Positions 1 to 12,267 of a stretch of DNA of 64,000 nucleotides are shown here, one piece after another. Origin of the DNA: Leptasterias polaris. Taxonomy: Eukaryota > Echinodermata > Asteroidea > Forcipulatida > Asteriidae. Position numbers and translations under genes: made by a program. Under the pieces are notes generated by a model, which had not been told where the DNA came from, made no database searches, and worked only from the letters and a program-made list of their open reading frames with translations. The DNA lies in assembly GCA_037783415.1 (NCBI GenBank), contig JAZGTN010000037.1, forward strand, positions 4,822,501 to 4,886,500, written 5' to 3'. Each line of letters opens with the position of its first letter. The first letter of the stretch is position 1.

Positions 1-320
1 ATAAACCACGCAAAATATCCCTCTCTGGTCCCCGATCAGAAGCGGGGAATATCGAGTGTTTAGCCCCGGCTTATCCGTCAGTGTCAGTCCGGTTAAAAGG
101 TCTGAAAAGAGCGAATCAACACAGTCTCGCGTTCAGGCCCGACCACTTAACTATAGCTCGGAATACATGACTTTAGAACATGAATCGATCTATACCGGAG
201 ATTGTTTGGTTGCGTTTTGGTTGTTTTTTTATCGATTTCCTAGAAATAATTACAGCTCTGGCACTTTGTAGCAATAAGGAAATTAGCGAGATTATGAGCC
301 ACAGTAAAGACAGATTAAAC

Positions 321-676
321 TTAAAGGTTGTTTTGTGTACAACTTTGGTAATTGTCAAAGACCAGTATCCACACTTGATGTGACCCAACATATACATGAA
401 ATAACAAACCTATGAAAGTTTAAGCTCAATCGGTCTTCGGAGTCATGAGAAAACAGTGAAAAATCCCATTATATGTTTTCACTGTTTTCAAACATCGGAT
501 TTTATTACCAGTGATAAGGCTAATTGTTTTACTCATTTCCTAAAAGCTATAGCATTTCAAGCAAAACTATTTCAAGGGAAGTTTTCCACCATGACCATCT
601 TTATACCATGTAAGTTATGTGCAAAGCTGTGAACATTTATATTTTCAGTCTTACCAATGTTGTACACCCTTTAAAG
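321..676. mobile_element. TTAA-ended inverted-repeat element (copy 1)
   Basis: Non-coding element about 355 bp long. It opens with TTAAAGG and a 'tttggtaattgtcaaagacc' block and closes with a reverse-complement end (accaatgttgtacaccctttaa). Internal blocks (caaacctatgaaagtttaag, catttcctaaaagctat) recur in the copies near 26.9, 51.3 and 53.4 kb. TTAA at the ends suggests a piggyBac-like non-autonomous element, but the superfamily is inference. Confidence 0.75.
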
Positions 677-1054
677 TGGGAACAATCATAATAACTTGGA
701 CTTTACTGGACTTCCAGCTTCTTCCACTGACTCAATAAAGAAAATATTTTTGAGTTGGATTTTAGTTTTTAAAAGTTTTTAATTTTACAGCCGCCTCATC
801 ATCAACTTTAATTGGACAATTTTTCTTTAATTTTTGGGGGAGGGGGTTGGGGTCTAAATTGCATGGCAATTTTTTGGCCGAAGTACACTTTATATTTTTC
901 TAGACAAAGTCCACAAGTAGGCCTATCGGTTGTTAAAAACAATCATGGGTTTAAAAACGACGTTTAATATGATTTACCAAGAGAAGCAAGAATAATATAA
1001 ACAAAATTAAAAAATTAGTCTTTCCGATAATGTGTCAATCATGCGGGACACCCT

Positions 1055-1432
1055 TTAAAGGTAACTGTACACGTTTGGTAATTACTCAAAATATAATATT
1101 AGCATAAAAACTTACTTGGTAACGACCAACGGGGAGCTGTTGATAGTATAAAACATTGTGAGAAATGACTCCCTCTGAAGTAACGTAGTTTTTGAGAAAG
1201 GGGTAATTTCTCACTAAAGTAATAAAAGACTTCTGGCCAGAAGCCTTTTATTCCTATCTGAAAGCACACTAATTTGTACAACAAGGGTGTTTTTTCTTTC
1301 ATAATTTTCTTGCAACTTCAATGACCAATTGAGCCCAAATTTTCACAGGCTTGTTATTTTATGCATATGTTGGGATACACCAAGTGAGAATACTGGTCTT
1401 TGACAATTACAAAACGTGTTCAGTGTCTTTAA
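1055..1432. mobile_element. TTAA-ended inverted-repeat element (copy 2)
   Basis: Ends are TTAAAGG...gtacacgtttggtaatt and aaaacgtgttcagtgtctttaa, inverted relative to each other. It belongs to the same subfamily as the copy at 2216-2602 but lies in the opposite orientation. Its centre (1224-1249) is a palindrome around CTGGCCAG. The small reading frames inside are repeat translations, not genes. Confidence 0.78.
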
Positions 1433-1831
1433 GTAAAAGTCTTCACGGACAATCTTAAGGCTCAATTCTGAGAAGTACTCGATATTGAAAAACCCTTTGT
1501 CATCTAAGCGGCAACGACCTGCAGTTTTTTTTTCTTTCTTTTCATCAACGTCTTCTTCAGTCTTGTTTATAGGTTTGATACCTGTCGAAGCCATGGCAAG
1601 TGAAAAGGCCAAGTGAACGCTACGTTGACCGGTATGACCGCCGTGACCAGCTCAGATTAAATGAGCGAAAAACTCGTTCCGGGAAGAGCCCCCAGGCCGA
1701 GTCGTCGCTCGCACACGCACTTTAAGGTGTCGCTTGTTACTCGGGTGCGCTTGTTGACAAAAATAATATGAAAATCACAAAAGTTGGTCACTCATGAACT
1801 AGGTATAGGCCCCCTTTCAGTTTGATACTAG

Positions 1832-2219
1832 TTAACGGCACAGTATACATTTGGAACCGTTCGATTCTTTTAATCCTAGGGCCTATATAAATGTAGGCCT
1901 ACAATAAAACTAACCTGTGAAAATTTCATTTCAAAAGGTAGTCGCGTTTTTGAGATCCGGAGCGAATTTGCCACGCAGGAAGAATAATCCCTAACAGGAA
2001 TACACAATCTGAGAAGCTTTTCTGACAGAAACGTTTCTTAGATTCAAATTGGGGGGCTTAAAAACTGATATATTTTTACAAAACCACAAAACTTCGAAGT
2101 GAAATGTTTCTCAAAATGCTTTATAACCATCGAAAGCTGCTGTAGGGTTCGAACCATGCAATAGGTTTTTATTACCATTAATTTTAAGAGTAATAACCAA
2201 AAGTATACCTTCCCTTTAA
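1832..2219. mobile_element. TTAA-ended inverted-repeat element (copy 3)
   Basis: Starts ttaacggcacagtatac and ends ccaaaagtataccttcccttt. It is a diverged subfamily shared with copies at 13.8, 28.0, 56.1 and 57.9 kb (common blocks cacgcaggaagaataatccc, cacttcgaag). The centre at about 2010-2043 is a degenerate hairpin of the gagaagc/gtttctta type. It abuts copy 4 and the two share one TTAA. Confidence 0.72.
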
Positions 2220-2602
2220 AGGCACTGAACACGTTTGGTAATTGTCAAAGACCAGTATTCTCACTTGGTGTATCCCAACATATACATAAAATAACATACC
2301 TGTGAAAATTTGGGCTCAATTGGTCATTGAAGTTGCAAGAAGTATAATGGGGGAAAAAACACCCTTGTTGCACAAATTTGTGTGCTTTCAGATGCCTGAA
2401 AAAGGCTTCAGGCCTGAAGTCTTTTTCAAATTCAAATATTTTAGTGAGAAATTACCTCTTTCTCAAAAACCACGTTACTTCAGAGGGAGTCGTTTCTCAC
2501 AATGTGTTTATACTATCAACAGCTCTCCGTTGCTCGTTACCAAGTAAGTTTTTATGCTAATATATATTTTGAGTAATTACCAAACGTGTCCAGTGCCTTT
2601 AA
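2216..2602. mobile_element. TTAA-ended inverted-repeat element (copy 4)
   Basis: Begins TTAAAGGCACTGAACACG and ends ccaaacgtgtccagtgccttt followed by aa, giving near-perfect terminal inverted repeats of about 25 bp. The centre at 2401-2424 is a palindrome around AGGCCT. It sits directly against copy 3 at a shared TTAA. An 81-codon frame inside has no protein-like features. Confidence 0.8.
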
Positions 2603-3061
2603 GTGTTTCTGAAATGGAATCAGACTGAAGAATAATAGCAGTTGGCGAATTAAAATTGTTTGGGTTTTGGCTTAATCTGGTCCACTACTACAACATATTG
2701 AGTTAGGAGCAGTGGCGTAACTACAGGGGGGAAGGGGGTAATCCCCCACTTGATGTCCGTGCCCTCCAGCTCACCCATTTGCAATAGACCCTTGAGATCA
2801 AAAACTTCGAAAACAAAATGTTTCACTTTTATGTAATACGACTGAATGTTTACGAGTATTTCTCTATTGACACGCAGAAAATGTATTTTTTGTATACATC
2901 CAAGTCAGATTATCCAATTAAAAAAACATTTCACACACACACAAAAAAGAACCATAAAAGGGGGCTACCATTCATTGCGTACACATGAAGATTAATTTTT
3001 AAATATTATCAAACTATTAAGTTTGCAAAATGTAATGTGGGGGAACAAAATCATTGGACCC

Positions 3062-3325
3062 TTAACTCAAGTGGACAACATTGGTAAATGTCGAAGACCA
3101 GTATCCGCACCTTTGTGAACCAACATTTACATGAAATAAACCTGTGAGAATTTTTGCTCAATCGGTCATCGACGTCACAAGAAAATTGTGAAAACCTTCA
3201 TCGTTATGTTTTCACTGTTTTCAAACTCCGAGTTTTGGACTCGCGAGATCAAAACAGCTTCTCAAAAACAAAAAACAAATTCAAGCAAAACTATCTCAAT
3301 GAGGTTTAAATAACCACCATGATCG
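3062..3325. mobile_element. TTAA-type element, truncated (copy 5)
   Basis: The left part matches copy 1 (ttggtaaatgtcgaagaccagtatc, then a cctgtgagaatttttgctcaatcgg block). It has a CTCGCGAG core at 3240-3247. The right end is not recognisable and I place it near 3325. Confidence 0.6.
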
Positions 3326-3557
3326 AAACCATGGCCATTTGATCGAAACTCCACAGGTCGGTCGAATTTTGCGCTTGTTGAAAACATGGAAGGGAGCTAA
3401 TTTACTCTTCCAAAAATTATTGATGCATTACCTACTCATAAAAGACTAAGCGATCACACCAATTAAGTTATATAACCCGTAAAGGGCACAAAGTTAATAC
3501 GTTAGCAAATTGACATTGAAACCAGACTGTGTGATTTTGTTTCCTCCACGAAGTGCT

Positions 3558-3910
3558 TTAAAGGCCCTGTACACTATTGGTAAGATCGAAAAACACAAAT
3601 GTTCACAGATTCACACATAACTTACATGATTTAAAGTAAGTAATGGTAGAAAGGGTTCCTTAAAATATTTCTGCCTAAAATGCTATCGTTTCTGAGAAAT
3701 GAGTAAAACAATAGTTTTTATCACGCGTGATAATAAACTCGATGTTTGAAAAACAGAAAACACATAAGGTCTCTTTTCACTATTTTCTCGTGACCTCGAT
3801 GACCAATTGAGCTCAAACTTTCACAGGTTTGTTTGTTCATGCATATGTTGAATCACACAAAATGTGGACACTGATTTTGAGCTGTTACCAAAAGTATACA
3901 ATGCCTTTAA
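3558..3910. mobile_element. TTAA-ended inverted-repeat element (copy 6)
   Basis: Runs from TTAAAGGCCCTGTACAC to atgcctttaa. It is very close to the copy at 38486-38834 through most of its length, so the two are probably recent relatives. The central palindrome at 3720-3731 reads atcacgcgtgat. Confidence 0.8.
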
Positions 3911-4248
3911 GTTGACAGCATTTTAATATACATATATTGTGTCATCGCTTCAGAAGCTGCTAGAACTGTAAGCTAGCTTCCCGTATATGACGTCATGTCG
4001 ACGTAAGAAGTCTCTACGATTTGTAAAAGAAGATTTTAATTAAGTAATGGGTATTACTTGGTAGCGGTAAATCAAACAAAATAAATTCTCACAAACAAGC
4101 ATTTTACCAGGGAAAATGTAACAATTCAATATTCGTGAAAGGTCTGCATTTTTAATTCCTCACCAGAGAAGAGATATAATTTTTTTTTTAATTACCCCTT
4201 CACACATTCAGCCACACGGCAGTGCACCTTTCAAGCAGTATCAGCAAC

Positions 4249-4490
4249 AGACTGTGCAAGTCTCACGCGTATCAAAGAACGAGCAAACAACTCGAACGAA
4301 GACTTAATTTTTCAATGAATTCAAATCTTCTTTCAAAATTCTATTCAATACAAAATTCTTGAGAATAAAAATACGCATAGCAATTTGTTATTATTTCTAT
4401 GTTGTTTATGTAGCTTGTTTAAGTTAACATAGAGTCAAAAACAAAACTTGGAACAAGTATGATTATTCTTTAGAAACCCAATTGGCCAAT
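4249..4490 (+). mobile_element. Fragment of TIR element (agactgtgcaagtc family)
   Basis: Begins agactgtgcaagtctca and stays similar to the left half of the element at 37651-38354 (shared acgcgtat/tgcgtatc, cgaacgaaga, then tttagaaaccc). No right-hand terminus is present, so this is a truncated copy. Confidence 0.6.
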
Positions 4491-4550
4491 CACGCCTGGA
4501 AGTAAACATTAAATAATTTTTGGCTGAACAATGGTAACTTGACTATATCT

Positions 4551-4618
4551 GGGGACTTTAACCTACGACCTCCGGATTAACGTGCCGGCGCTCTTCCAAG
4601 TGAGCTACCTAGCCCCAC
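4551..4618 (-). repeat. tRNA-like sequence (SINE head or tRNA relic)
   Basis: On the minus strand the sequence gggg-ctaggtagctcacttggaag has an A-box-like TAGCTCACTTGG, an anticodon-arm-like inverted block (ccgg/ccgg) and a T-arm region aggttaaagtcc that only weakly matches the B box. GGGGC and gtcccc can pair as an acceptor-like stem. The degenerate B box argues against an active tRNA gene. Confidence 0.5.
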
Positions 4619-5105
4619 GTCGGCGGTCTCCCCATATTTTGACATAATCTTTGTTCAGTGGAAATAACTACTGTTATTCTTTGCATTGAACTAAAAATAG
4701 GGCTAAATGGACGTGCACAAGAGTACATGTACATTGATGACAACCGCACAGTGACGCTCTGTTTCTCAAATTAGAGATCTATACATGTACAAACATCATA
4801 TCGGCAATGAACAATTTTTAGATCATTTACGGCGGACATATTTATTATGGCACTATTCAGTTTGGGTAAATCTGCTTGGATAATAGATCCAAACCAACCA
4901 GTGCAATTCTATAGTATGCTCGATTCATAAAATAAAAAAATGAATTAATGACAAATAAAAAATAAAATAATAATAATTAGAAGATGGCTAATTGCGTTTA
5001 CCTCTACATTTGGTGTTAAAATAATTAGCAGAATAGTGTGACTCCAATCTACTCGATCCGCATACTAATTAAACACGGCTAACATAAAACGCAATTAATG
5101 CACGC

Positions 5106-5385
5106 GGACAACATTTTGGTAATTATTATCAAAGACCAGTATGTGACCCAACATGAACATGAAATAACAAACATATGAAAGTGTATGCTCAATCGGTCAT
5201 CAGAGTCACAAGGAAGTAGTGGAAAAAGTTAGTTTTCACAAATCGGGTTATGGACTGGCGAGATCAAAGCTAATTGATTTACGCTTTTCTCAAAAACTAG
5301 ACCTGCAGGCACCATGATCATCTTTATACCATGGCAGATTTTCAATATTTTCAATCTAATTACCAAAGTTGTGCACACCTTTTAA
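5106..5385. mobile_element. TTAA-type element (copy 7)
   Basis: The left part has acaacattttggtaatt...aaagaccagtatgtgacccaacatg, with the right end taccaaagttgtgcacaccttttaa. It is shorter than other copies, with internal deletion. The core is ctggcgagatc, a degraded CTCGCGAG-type centre. Confidence 0.68.
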
Positions 5386-5389
5386 CAAG

Positions 5390-6700
5390 TTTTGTGTGTG
5401 TCAAACTCCGTACACTTTTGTTAGTCCTGGCCGGCTTGAAGATGGTTGTCTTCGTTTTAGTGCATCTTACCGTATGCGCCCATTTTCTCTGTTTTAGCTT
5501 TTTACATCTTCGTGTCTCTCTATAGTGTGCCATTATTTTCTTGAATATGCATTCAATTTAGGTAATTAAATTTTGTATCGTTTATCCTGAAGTTGATTTA
5601 TGTATTTTGTATGTTGAACATGAAGCCCTGGACAAGTCACGTAGATAAGAAAAGATAACAACAAGTGTATGACAAGTATGTAGAACGAAGTGAGTAAACT
5701 ATCAAAGAAGTATGGATAGAAATGTGTATCTGAATTGAATTGAAAATGGTACCAGTGATGTCGACGGACTCGAATTGGACAGTTTCCATCTCTCGAAATG
5801 ACGTCACGCATTCACGCGCTGACGTCATTTAAAACCGTAGAGGCCATACCCATTGCCGGTTGACCTTTTCAACGTGACGTCTATGTGACGTGTTATAAGC
5901 CTGATGGTATCGCTAGTGTCTAATTGGGTGTGTCCCCTCAAGCGATCGGGCTAGATGGCGTGAGAGCGTACCCGACTTTGGTTATAAAACTACCGGGTTT
6001 TAGCGTTAGATAATGATGTTAGTTTAGTATTCTCTTATAATACCAGTCTTGAGTTGATACAGCTATGAGAACTAAATCAAATGTGGCTGTTTGCATCGAT
6101 GTGGAAACAGATAAACGACGTACGATCGATCTGATATTCTACGACAGGAGTTCAATAACAGAATGTCACTAGTAGTAGGCTGGATGTGTAGAGCTTTGTG
6201 AGATTCGAGGTGGGAACCACGCGTTACCCTACCAAAGTCAACATGTAGCAAACTATGACGCTGGGATGCTGAGGTGTGAAGCGTCTTTGCCATGACGCAC
6301 AATGAAGATGTCAATGAGAGCAATCAACATAACTTACAATCTATGGACTGGGAGCGAAAACTCCGCCTCAATCCTAGAAGTTAAGCCTAAGTGACGAGAA
6401 CCCAATCTTACATCTTTCGGCTCTTGGTCCTTTATCGCACGACCATGACCTTGCAAGGTTTTAAACGGCCATTTTAGGCGGACCCGCCACTCTTAAAATT
6501 CCAATTCATGAATACATTTGCAAACACTTTCTAAGTTGAGAAAAAATGAGACAGTTTAGCCTCAGCTTGCCTCGACTCTGCGTTAAAATTGTATCCATAT
6601 TGAGCGCTTTAAGTAGTTCCTCGCGCAAGTCTAGAGCTTGCGGGCTTAAGTTTCAAACTATCACACGCGAGTTTCGAGCTTGCGCAAGCCTATGCGACCT
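5390..6700. other. No gene recognised
   Basis: Apparently unique sequence. Short frames occur on both strands (for example 5566-5811 minus), but none shows a domain, signal peptide or convincing splice context. Confidence 0.4.
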
Positions 6701-6704
6701 TTCT

Positions 6705-6861
6705 GGGCTCGATCTCACAAAGCACTAAGATTCATCCGAAGATGAGTTGCCAGTATTACCATAGTGATTTGGATTGCGACATCACACTTTGCCTAGCAAC
6801 TAAGATTGATTCGCACTTAAGATTAGTCTTTGTGAAGATCAGCTCTTTGTGAAATAGAGCC
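6705..6861. mobile_element. Short inverted-repeat element (gggctc...cacaaag family)
   Basis: About 157 bp flanked by gggctcgatctcacaaag and the reverse complement of gggctctatttcacaaag. A second diverged copy is at 11989-12125 with the same interior (gtgatttg.attg.gacatca). Confidence 0.7.
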
Positions 6862-8824
6862 CCTAGCTCTTTATCTGAATTAAAAATCCCAAACTATACC
6901 TTTAGATGTACCTTGCAAACATACTACGCCGAATATGTGGCAGAGGGTATTCCCCTCCATGTTCCCATACTTTAACACACTATTTTCCTGTTGTACAGAC
7001 CCTCTTAAAATCCCCTTAAGATTCCTGAGATTCAAAGCACACAATGAAGACACAATAGGGGTACACCATGCCCCATATCGAGAACCAAACCCACAAAACC
7101 AAAACACAGCGGCTTTCACAAACGGTAAGTCCAGTCCTTTACTACGAAGGCCTTGCCTCCACAGAAACAGACATTTACACACACCTTTAACTCTGATGGG
7201 AAGCATCTTTTACTCAGTTTACAATGCTAGAGATGTGCCGAATGTCACACAGTGTTCGCACCTCCATGAAAGGAACATTGTCACATTGACACCGATACCA
7301 TGGAGGGACCTTGCCGTTTGGTGTTGAAGGGTGACACGCGCACGTAATGTACATCTTGACGTAACACCTCGCTCCAAATGACACTAACAATGTGTCGAGA
7401 GAGCGAGAGGGGGAGAAAGAAGGTGGGGGTGGGGGGGGGGGGGGCTTGTGTGACTGACATGCCTTGCCAAGGCGAAGAAGAGATAGTGAGCATGTTCAAA
7501 TGACCAACACACAATATGAGGATTTTTATGCTGATGAAGATTCTACTAGGATGTAATCCTTAACATTATGCTAAAACCTAACGAAAATTTACTAGTAATT
7601 AGTGATTAGCGTTTGTACACACAATAAATACAGGACCAATGCGCTTATCAACAGCTGTTGAGTTGAACAAAATCACATTTCCTCATTTTCGATGACATCA
7701 ATTAATATTATCAATCAGCTAAATGTATACTAAAATAAATCTTTCCTAATCATCACTGCATTATTAATAAATCTCTACCACCGTTCTCTCTTATCGGTTA
7801 TTCATTAATTACTTATTTATTTATAGAAACATCTCTTTTTTCTTTCTTTTTAAAAATCTTCTTCTCTATTTTTGGGGGCGAGGGGAGCAATAATATTGCA
7901 TGTACGATGTAGACTTCATTCATGTCGTGAGTTTAGTATTTTGTGTGTGTGTGTTTCTTTCTTTTCTTGTCCTTCTAGAGGGTAAGCATTAATATTGCAT
8001 CTGTAGACAACTTCCTGAATAAACTCTCCTCAATATTTCGCAAACCCTATATATATCATAAATCCATTGCCAAGAGTCATGTATAGACCGTTTCTGAAAT
8101 AAGATCAGTCTGGCCATGCAGACACAAAAACCTTAATATTATGTGAATTTTAAAATAAAAAAATATCATCCAAACAGGGACCCACGCGAGCATTCTTGCA
8201 TCTCACAGAGGCAACCCGGAGGGCACCGTGTTTTACCTTGGTTCCACCGATCTAAGAACCAATTAGGTTGCCGTGGATTGTTCTCCGGGAGTTGGCTTTT
8301 TTATTTCTCTGCACGCCGCGCCGTCAGATCACGGCGATATGACCGACTGAATCACGTGGAGTGATACGCTGGAAAGATTTCCCCGGTAGATTGCAGCCTC
8401 GACTTTGTTCTACCTGCAATACAGGTAGAAGTTTGCCGCAGATATTTTGAATATTTTATAAAGAATGGGAAATCTGAACAAATATGAAATTTATATGAGA
8501 TTCTGAGAAATGACGAGAGAATATAAATGGTTTTTGTACATCAATGGGTTGATAAAAATAAGAGTAAACCCATTCAAATCCTCTACAAAAACCACAACAA
8601 CAACTATTACAACATAACAATAACAACCACGCTTGGCAAAAAAATAATGTATCAGCCAAACCAACGGTTCAAGTATAATATTGCTTATTATTGGTTCCCT
8701 GGTAGCAACTGCTTTGGATTCCTATAGAACTATAGTTGGTTATAGCCTATGTGCATTGTCTATGACGGCAGGTATATGTTATTGGAGTTGTGCCTTTGAT
8801 AATACAATTTAGCTGACTGATGAA
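6862..8824. other. No gene recognised; poly-G tract at 7431-7444
   Basis: AT-rich sequence after about 7500. It contains a 14-G run and a short GT run near 7941. The frame at 6935-7327 has no recognisable protein features. Confidence 0.4.
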
Positions 8825-8893
8825 GCATGATTCGAACCGGGGTCCTATAGAGGTGGAAGGCGAGGAAAGATACCACTACGCCAACCCGACAGC
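8825..8893 (-). repeat. tRNA-derived SINE head
   Basis: The minus strand reads ggttggcgtagtggtatc (A box TGGCGTAGTGG) followed about 30 nt later by ccccggttcgaatcatgc (B box GGTTCGAATC). The 'ctcgccttccacctc' segment between is typical of tRNA-derived SINE heads. No 3' body was recognised. Confidence 0.6.
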
Positions 8894-8899
8894 CCGAAT

Positions 8900-10568
8900 C
8901 CGAAAATATTTCTTATCAAACTCTTTAGCGAAAGATCAAGAGTAACGGGGCACCAGTTATAACTATGTAAATTACATGATTGTAACCTGTTTCTGCTGAG
9001 CGATTCTTCTGTGCTATGCAAATTCGTGTGCTTACCCGCTTTATGGGTTTGGGTTTGCAGGCCTTCAAAAAGAAAAAACCGTTTCAAGTTTATCGATAAT
9101 TTTCAGAAATTACTCAAACTGTTTGTGAGAGAAGAATAATAGAATTGATTTGTTCCAGAGAGAAGACGGCATGCTACAACGAACTGGTTTGTTCTTATCT
9201 TTTATTAATTTCATCAGTGGTTATTTTAGCTGAGAAAGTCTAATAAACCAATTAGAATGAAGCCACATGTTCTTGTCTTGGTCTGCAAAACACCTGTTTC
9301 ATTAACGAGTGACAGAAATAACTCATTGCTCCCATCAGATCTAGTTTAATTAGTAATTGTTTGCACTTTTTGAAAAGTACGGAAGCTTTAAAGAGACATT
9401 CAGAATGAAAACAAAGACAATCATAGTTATGACTTATATCTTATAATTATGACTTCTATACTCATAAATAGGACTTATATATGTCAAAGGCTTAAGTATA
9501 ACTTAATTTGCATAATTATGGCTATGCTAATTCATAAATTGTACTTTGTCTCTCTCAATATCCCTTTAATGCTTCCGTTGTAATGACGTGCAGTCAAATT
9601 CGAGGAAAGTTTCAAAGGCTGTAGAAAAAAAAATCATATATATATTTTTTTCTTTCTTTTTCAATTTTATAGGCCTTAAAATAATATGAAAACCACGATT
9701 GAAACATTAAGACAGGTGTTTTATTTACGGACTCTCAATAGTCAATACAAAATAGTAATACACAAAAAAAGGAAAAACAAGTCAGACTTAGTTTGCGTGT
9801 TCATGCATATTCTTTCAGGATTACAGCAAGGGGTTGGTGTTGTGATGCACCCCTACATATAGAGTGTTACACCACTCTCAGAGAAGAGGACAATGCTATC
9901 ATGCGTGATACGCTCCCACCTCTGTGATGTTCCAAGCATGCATACGGCTGAGAAAACAGTTAAAATCACAGCAATGGAAGCTACTGGTATACTGGTTTCG
10001 TATTTAAAATGTACTCAAGAAACTCAAGAATGATTAAATCACAAAAAGAAGTGGAAGGATACGAACTAACAGTGAACAAACCATGTGAAGCCGTAGCCAA
10101 TGCTGTCACTCTAAACCAAATGAGTAAATGCGATCGTAGATTTCAGCGGCAATACATCCTAAAATATAAACCCCCCCCCCCCCAAAAAAAAAAAAAAAAA
10201 AATTAAATTCATCTGATTGAAAAGAAGTTAGACATTAAAGTATGTTGGATGTAAAGTTAAATTCATCTATAGTTATTAAAAAGGAGTTGCAACATTATAG
10301 CATGTTAGATGTAATGTTTACAATATTATTTTAACTTTTCACACTGTTGAGTCTACCTTTTATAGAGTTGTCACTGACCGCACTCTTTGTGAATTCAACA
10401 TCCAGGTCTTATTCCTTGTACTCAAAACTTTTATTTTCGTGTTGAGAATATACTACGGTACACAGACACTTTTTTGTCCGTTTGCATCATTAACTTTGCT
10501 TTCAACAAACAATGGTAGATGCCCAGAATGAAATGGTGTTGTTTGAAGTCGGACTATGTGGTCATATT
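8900..10568. other. No gene recognised; C13/A19 tract at 10171-10202
   Basis: AT-rich unique-looking DNA. The only notable feature is a junction of 13 C and about 19 A. The latter is followed by two diverged copies of a 'taaattcatct..ttaaaa' block (10203-10320). Confidence 0.35.
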
Positions 10569-10570
10569 TG

Positions 10571-11074
10571 GCTCTTTTCGAAATCGCGGCTTGGTGGGCT
10601 TAGGAGCCGGCTTGGCCTAGAAAAACGGCTCAGTAATTAGAAAAACGTACAAGTTTCGGTTCGTGTCGCCAAACAGGCGGACGGTGCCTAAGTCAGAGCC
10701 TGTAGGGTGTCATGGCCGAGTGGTTTAGATCATCGGATTCAAGTTCTGGTGGTTAAGTCATCGGGGTGTGGGTTCGAGTCCCGGTTGTGACACTTGTGTC
10801 CTTGAGCAAGACACTTCGCTATAATTGCTTCTCCTCACCCAGGGGTATAAATGGGTACCTGCGAGGGTAGAGGTTGATATTGTGTTTGAAAAAGCCTTCT
10901 GAGCGCCGCGGCAGCTCGGGCAGTATACTCCCCAGGGAGCTGAGAAAGATCAAAGGAATGTTATTGGCCCAATGACCAGGACACTAATGTAAAGCGCATT
11001 GAGACGTTATTGAAAAATGCGCTATATAAGAACTGGTTATTATTTTTAGCTTAAGCCGCAGTTTCGAAATGGCC
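10571..11074. mobile_element. Inverted-repeat element hosting a SINE
   Basis: The left end gctcttttcgaaatcgcggc and right end gccgcagtttcgaaatggcc are imperfect reverse complements of about 20 bp. Between them lies a complete SINE (10707-11046). A second, SINE-free copy of the same end type is at 17921-18064, which supports a nested insertion. Confidence 0.6.
10707..11046 (+). mobile_element. tRNA-Leu-derived SINE
   Basis: The head (10707-10793) folds as a tRNA-Leu-like sequence: gtgtca pairs with tgacac, the A box is tggccgagtggtt, an anticodon-region ttcaag sits where Leu-CAA would be, and the B box is gggttcgagtcc. The body has 'ccttgagcaagacactt' and ends in 'aaagcgcattgag' and 'gcgctatataagaa' followed by a short ttattattttt tail, as in SINEs mobilised by LINEs. 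Related copies lie at 55144, 61605 (minus) and 62205 (minus). Confidence 0.82.
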
Positions 11075-11079
11075 TTTCA

Positions 11080-11985
11080 CCGATGCATGCAGCGGGTGTG
11101 AGAGTGAGTTTTTGTGTGAAAATTACACCCCCGCTGTCATCATCAACCGCGAATAAGAAATTAAAGTTAGGGGTTTGCAGGTGCAACAATGTTGCCAGTA
11201 GCCATGTATGTCTACCGAAGTCGGTAATCTGGACACGTGTGCCGTGGCTACACCACTGAAATACAGAACCAGTTGCTTACATGCGAGCGGATCCAGGTAC
11301 GAGGTTGTGAACGCCATGTGTGTGTGTGTATGACGTCCGCGACGAAACCGCGTCGTCTGTGTATAATCACCCTAATGACATTTTATATACATAAATTGAT
11401 CACCTCACAATGGAAGACGGTAATGGGCTAACAAGCCATCCAAGATCTGCCGGTACTACACTACAAAATGCTTAAACAACAACTCAAATGAATTGCTCCA
11501 TTGATTAACCATGACATGGGCACCGAGGAGCAGTGGGGCCCTGTTAAAAAAAATCCCTATAAGTTCAGAGCTCCCGGACGGCGTTTGTTGTACGTACAGT
11601 ACGGGACTAAAGAAGAAAATAATAATTCAATCTGCCGAGGGAATTTACGCGGGAAATTAAATAAGAGAGCTATAATAAGCGACCGCTTGGTCAGCTCATC
11701 TGAGAAAGATTGCATTCAAAGAAATGCCGATTGTGAATGCATTCTTACTATTGTGATAAACAAAACACAATCGAACCTGCATGCTGCTGGGGCATTGGTA
11801 ATGGCTCGACGTTTGAGTGGCCGGTATAGACAAGTCAGCACAGACATAACTGATGACATCATAACATTTACGTGATTGCGTATGACAAGATTAGTGTCAA
11901 GGTATGAATGTTAGCAAAAGAAGGCACACATGAACATAAATGCTGATATAACCTGGGAAGAGCATGGAGAGCGACCTTAAAACAC
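11080..11985. other. No gene recognised
   Basis: Contains a 124-codon frame (11501-11875, plus) with no hydrophobic segment, cysteine pattern or motif I recognise. Treated as chance. Confidence 0.35.
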
Positions 11986-11988
11986 AAG

Positions 11989-12125
11989 TTCTCGATTCCA
12001 CAAAGCACTAATATTCATCATGTCAAAATCGCCACGGTGATTTGTATTGTGACATCATACTTTGCTTAGCCTATAAGAGTGCTAAACAGAAAGACCGATC
12101 TTAAATCTTTGTAAAATCAGCCCCC
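11989..12125. mobile_element. Short inverted-repeat element, second copy
   Basis: Diverged copy of the element at 6705-6861: ttctcgattccacaaagcactaat at the left, tttgtaaaatcagcccc at the right, and a shared central gtgatttgtattgtgacatcat. Confidence 0.6.
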
Positions 12126-12267
12126 GTTTCTAAAAACACGTGTTTACAGATAAAGCACAAGATGCTCCAAAAGTTCCGAAACGTGTACTGTCGGTAAGTC
12201 ATTGCGTCACACGCATGCGTATCTGCGGCACTCCCAAAGGTTTCGCACGTCCGGCTCCAAACCAGAT

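Noticed and set aside
11501..11875. 124-codon plus-strand frame
   Set aside because: No signal peptide, domain or cysteine pattern, and length is within chance for 64 kb read in six frames.
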